In this document: piece by piece, positions 32,349 through 34,842 of the stretch
How positions within the stretch are numbered: the first letter of the stretch is position 1
How the letters are laid out: each line of letters opens with the position of its first letter
Assembly: GCF_004348735.1 (NCBI RefSeq)
Contig: NZ_SMKT01000098.1
Coordinates: 1-34,842, forward strand
From: Actinomadura sp. KC06
GTDB lineage: Bacteria > Actinomycetota > Actinomycetes > Streptosporangiales > Streptosporangiaceae
DNA: 34,842 bases
Reading direction: 5' to 3'
Notes under the pieces: generated by a model
Database searches by the model: none
The model's input: the letters and a program-made list of their open reading frames with translations, nothing else
What the model was told of the DNA's origin: nothing
Made by a program: the position numbers and the translations under genes

Positions 32349-34235
32349 TCAGCCGGTCCTTTCCGCGCACGTGCCCGGTTCGGTGACGTCGTCGTCCGGA
32401 GGGTTCAGCTGGAACCAGAAGAAGCCGTGCCCGGGAAGCGTCATCAGATACGGCAGTTCGCCGATGGCCGGGAATTGGACGCCGCCCATGCATTCCACCG
32501 GGGAGTAGCCCTCGAATCGGCGCAGATCGAGTTCGACCGGCTGCGGGAAGCGCGACAGATTGCTGACGCACAGGACGGTGTCCATTTCTCCCCACGGGCT
32601 CTCGGCCTCGGTGATCTCGCGGGTGAAGGCGAGGACGGAGGGGTTGGAGGCGGAGAGTTCGACGTAGGAGCCGACGCCGAAGACGGGGTGGCGTTGGCGG
32701 ATTTCGATCATTTTGCGGGTCCAGTGGAGGAGGGATCCGGGGTTGTTGGCTTGGGCTTCGACGTTGACGGCTTGGTAGCCGTAGATGGGGTCCATGATGA
32801 CGGGGAGGTAGAGGCGGGCGGGGTCGCAGGCGGAGAAGCCGGCGTTGCGGTCGGGGGTCCATTGCATGGGGGTGCGGACGGCGTCGCGGTCGCCGAGCCA
32901 GATGTTGTCGCCCATGCCGATTTCGTCGCCGTAGTACAGGACGGGTGAGCCGGGGAGGGAGAGGAGGAGGGCGGTGAAGAGTTCGAGTTGGTTGCGGTCG
33001 TTGTCCAGGAGGGGTGCCAGGCGGCGGCGGATGCCGATGTTGGCTTTCATGCGGGGGTCTTTGGCGTATTCGGTGTACATGTAGTCGCGTTCTTCGTCGG
33101 TGACCATCTCCAGGGTGAGTTCGTCGTGGTTGCGGAGGAAGATGCCCCATTGGCAGTTGTCGGGGATTTTGGGGGTTTGGGCCATGATTTCGGAGATGGG
33201 GTAGCGTTGTTCGCGGCGGACGGCCATGAAGATGCGGGGCATGACGGGGAAGTGGAAGGCCATGTGGCATTCGTCGCCGCCGGCGGCGGGGTCGCCGAAG
33301 TATTCGACGACGTCGGCGGGCCATTGGTTGGCTTCGGCGAGCAGGACGCGGTCGGGGTAGAGGCGGTCGACTTCGGCGCGGACGCGTTTGAGGTAGGTGT
33401 GGGTTTCGGGGAGGTTTTCGCAGTTGGTGCCTTCGCGGGCGTACAGGTAGGGGACGGCGTCGAGGCGGAAGCCGTCGATTCCGAGGTCGAGCCAGAAGCG
33501 GAGGTTTTCCAGCATGGCGTCTTGGACGTGGGGGTTGTCGTAGTTGAGGTCGGGTTGGTGGGAGAAGAAGCGGTGCCAGTAGTACTGGCCGCGGACGGGG
33601 TCGTAGGTCCAGTTGGAGGTTTCGGTGTCGATGAAGATGATGCGGGCGTCGGGGTATTTGGTGTCGGTGTCGTGCCACATGTAGAAGTCGCCGAAGGGGC
33701 CGTCGGGGTCGGTGCGGGAGGCTTGGAACCAGGGGTGCTGGTCGGAGGTGTGGTTCATGACCAGGTCGGCGATCACCCGGATCCCGCGCGCGTGCGCCTG
33801 CTCGATCAACTCCACGAAGTGCCCGAGTTCTCCGAAGTCCGGCAGGATCTGGGTGTAGTTGGCGATGTCGTAGCCGCCGTCTTTGAGTGGTGATTGGTAG
33901 ATGGGCAGCAGCCACAGGCAGTCGATGCCGAGCCATTGCAGGTGGTCGAGTTTGGAGATCAGACCGCGCAGGTCTCCGTACCCGTCGCCATTGGAATCGG
34001 CGAACCCGCGCACAGACACCTCGTAAAACACCGCTGTCTTGAACCAGTGCGGCGTGCGCGGTGTCTCCGGGCCGAACCCGTCCGGGACGGGCCGCACGGT
34101 CGGCGCACCACCCTCCCGCGCTCCCGTCCACGGCGCCTCGGTCTCCGTCTCCGGCGCGGTGGCCTGATCGGACGTGGTGCAGGTGATGTTCTTCGGCTGT
34201 CCGTGCATGGGCCACCCCGGGTGTGTTGGAGACAT
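32349..34235 (-). CDS. treS: Trehalose synthase (maltose alpha-D-glucosyltransferase)
   Basis: A 628-residue GH13 enzyme that interconverts trehalose and maltose. HWFKTAVFYEVSVRGFADSNGDG starts the barrel at about residue 63. Catalytic residues are D259 (DGFRLDAV), E301 (LLAEANQWP) and D371 (LRNHDELT). The last 80 residues form the beta-sandwich C-domain. ATG 34235 is listed; ATG 34208 with GGGGTGG close by is a real alternative and would remove nine variable residues. Coupled to mak by a 2-bp gap. Codon choice changes inside the gene: roughly 32650-33755 and 33850-33960 use GAA, CAA and AAA for Glu, Gln and Lys, whereas the rest uses mostly GAG, CAG and AAG. No frameshift is seen. Confidence 0.96.
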   Translation of the reverse strand: MSPTHPGWPMHGQPKNITCTTSDQATAPETETEAPWTGAREGGAPTVRPVPDGFGPETPRTPHWFKTAVFYEVSVRGFADSNGDGYGDLRGLISKLDHLQWLGIDCLWLLPIYQSPLKDGGYDIANYTQILPDFGELGHFVELIEQAHARGIRVIADLVMNHTSDQHPWFQASRTDPDGPFGDFYMWHDTDTKYPDARIIFIDTETSNWTYDPVRGQYYWHRFFSHQPDLNYDNPHVQDAMLENLRFWLDLGIDGFRLDAVPYLYAREGTNCENLPETHTYLKRVRAEVDRLYPDRVLLAEANQWPADVVEYFGDPAAGGDECHMAFHFPVMPRIFMAVRREQRYPISEIMAQTPKIPDNCQWGIFLRNHDELTLEMVTDEERDYMYTEYAKDPRMKANIGIRRRLAPLLDNDRNQLELFTALLLSLPGSPVLYYGDEIGMGDNIWLGDRDAVRTPMQWTPDRNAGFSACDPARLYLPVIMDPIYGYQAVNVEAQANNPGSLLHWTRKMIEIRQRHPVFGVGSYVELSASNPSVLAFTREITEAESPWGEMDTVLCVSNLSRFPQPVELDLRRFEGYSPVECMGGVQFPAIGELPYLMTLPGHGFFWFQLNPPDDDVTEPGTCAERTG

Positions 34236-34445
34236 AGATCAGCAATTCCCGCAGGCCGCGCCCGGGACGTTCGCGACAGGCAACCATCCGTAAAAGATTC
34301 AGTACGCTCCGTGACCGTCGCGGTGGAGCCGGACCCCGGGAGGCCCGTCGAGCCGGGCGGCCCGTGCCCGTGCCGCGGACGGTCCCGGATGCTTGCCGCG
34401 CGACGGCTGTGTCATGTCCGTGTTTTTAGGTTCGTCGCTTTTTCT

Positions 34446-34457
34446 GGCGCATGCGCC
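34446..34457. promoter_or_regulatory. GGCGCATGCGCC palindrome
   Basis: A perfect 12-bp palindrome preceded by a T-rich run (34435-34443), about 94 bp before the GTG of the right-end gene. Possible operator; chance occurrence is not excluded in GC-rich DNA. Confidence 0.3.
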
Positions 34458-34477
34458 GGGTAGGTCGCCTCCAAGCT

Positions 34478-34504
34478 CAGAACCCGCCTGACCGGCGGGT
34501 TCTG
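34478..34504 (+). terminator. Hairpin in the leader of the right-end gene
   Basis: A perfect 11-bp stem CAGAACCCGCC (34478-34488) against 34494-34504 with loop TGACC. No plus-strand gene precedes it within the gap, so it may be an attenuator or leader structure for the gene at 34551 rather than a normal terminator. Confidence 0.5.
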
Positions 34505-34550
34505 CTCAGTTCGGACGGGATACGCCCGTCCGCAAGCGATCGGAGGGACA

Positions 34551-34842
34551 GTGGAGCGCTGGGAGATGTCGCCATCGGTCGTACCGACGCGCGATGAGCT
34601 CGTGGCGCGGCTGCGCGTTCGCTTCGCCGATGTTCCGGCGGAGAACGTGCGCCGCTGCGTGGACGACCTGTGGTGCTGCTGCGCCCATCTGGGGGTGCGG
34701 CCCGAGGAGCGGATCATCGAGCGCCTCGCGGCGTCCCGGCTGACGGGCGTCGTCCGAGGCGGCCGTTATCCGGACGGCCATCCGGACGAGCGGCCCGGAT
34801 CGCGTCCGCCCGGCTCCCATGCCCCCGCCCCTGTCTCTTATA
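34551..34842 (+). CDS. Small hypothetical protein, truncated at the window end
   Basis: GTG 34551 is preceded by GGAGGGACA. The frame is open for about 97 codons to the window edge. An amphipathic helical start (SVVPTRDELVARLRVRF, then VPAENVRRCVDDLWCC) includes a CCC triplet before AHLGVRPEERIIERLAASRL. After residue 65 it becomes low-complexity Gly/Pro/Arg. The last four residues are encoded by the adapter-like sequence at 34831-34842 and should not be trusted, so the true C-terminus is unknown. It is similar in style to short helical-bundle proteins of actinomycetes; no function is assigned. Confidence 0.6.
   Translation, partial: MERWEMSPSVVPTRDELVARLRVRFADVPAENVRRCVDDLWCCCAHLGVRPEERIIERLAASRLTGVVRGGRYPDGHPDERPGSRPPGSHAPAPVSY
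34831..34842. other. Residual Tn5/Nextera mosaic-end sequence
   Basis: CTGTCTCTTATA equals the first 12 bases of the 19-bp Tn5 mosaic end (Nextera adapter) in the orientation expected at the 3' end of a read. It is likely a sequencing artefact at a contig end. Confidence 0.85.

Larger units (their letters stand above)
34236..34550. other. Divergent intergenic region between treS and the right-end gene
   Basis: This 315-bp gap contains no convincing gene. It must carry the treS-mak promoter and the promoter of the gene at 34551. A 12-bp palindrome and a strong hairpin near its right side are listed separately. No clear -35/-10 pair is recognised. Confidence 0.6.

Noticed and set aside
32988..33893. 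Val/Gly/Phe-rich plus-strand frame within treS
   Set aside because: It is a translation of the antisense of treS in the segment with altered codon usage, with no start signal or recognisable motif.

Overview
The window is very GC-rich with strong G/C bias at third codon positions and frequent GTG starts. It holds a mycobacterial-type LexA box upstream of an imuA'-imuB-dnaE2 mutasome, a TreS-maltokinase pair, a CGNR-type regulator and an NlpC/P60 cell-wall hydrolase. Together these point to a high-GC Gram-positive actinomycete, plausibly a filamentous one of the Actinomadura/Streptosporangiales sort; that genus-level guess is inference. The DNA looks like ordinary chromosome: 27 densely packed genes (two cut by the window ends), no rRNA or tRNA recognised, no insertion sequence, no CRISPR. 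The last 12 bases match the start of the Tn5/Nextera mosaic end, so the right edge is probably a contig end carrying adapter sequence.

Left part (1-9872): a Ser/Thr protein kinase runs off the left edge. Next is the SOS mutagenesis operon imuA'-imuB-dnaE2 (minus strand, overlapping stop/start codons), with a perfect TCGAAC-N4-GTTCGA box inside its predicted promoter. Divergent from it is mtnA (methionine salvage), which overlaps tail to tail with a secreted M28 peptidase of the glutamate carboxypeptidase II/transferrin-receptor type.

Middle (9997-18484): a RecD2-type helicase, a secreted NodB-fold polysaccharide deacetylase, an orphan family 5 solute-binding protein, a secreted LVIVD-type propeller protein, a FUSC-like membrane protein, a CGNR-family regulator with a degenerate signature, and a small zinc-ribbon protein.

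18465-26954: a glutamine-synthetase-like ligase diverges from an amidohydrolase; these correspond to the two halves of fungal FluG. The amidohydrolase is followed by a CoA-disulfide-reductase-like flavoprotein. On the opposite strand is a tightly spaced set: divergent MreB-like protein, MBL-fold hydrolase, PLP-dependent trans-sulfuration enzyme and TPR-like protein (gaps 24-34 bp).

Right part (27097-34842): a znuA-znuC-znuB zinc importer with a Zur-like palindrome 15 bp upstream of znuA and a hairpin terminator after znuB; an NlpC/P60 hydrolase with its own hairpin; and the treS-mak pair, which converts trehalose to maltose and then maltose 1-phosphate for glucan synthesis. The treS coding sequence is a patchwork of two codon-usage styles. 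A truncated small Cys-rich protein gene ends the window. No clearly new multi-gene defence or biosynthetic system is visible. The most distinctive items are the split FluG-like locus, the MreB-like gene lacking the usual EEP motif in a possible operon, and the mosaic treS.
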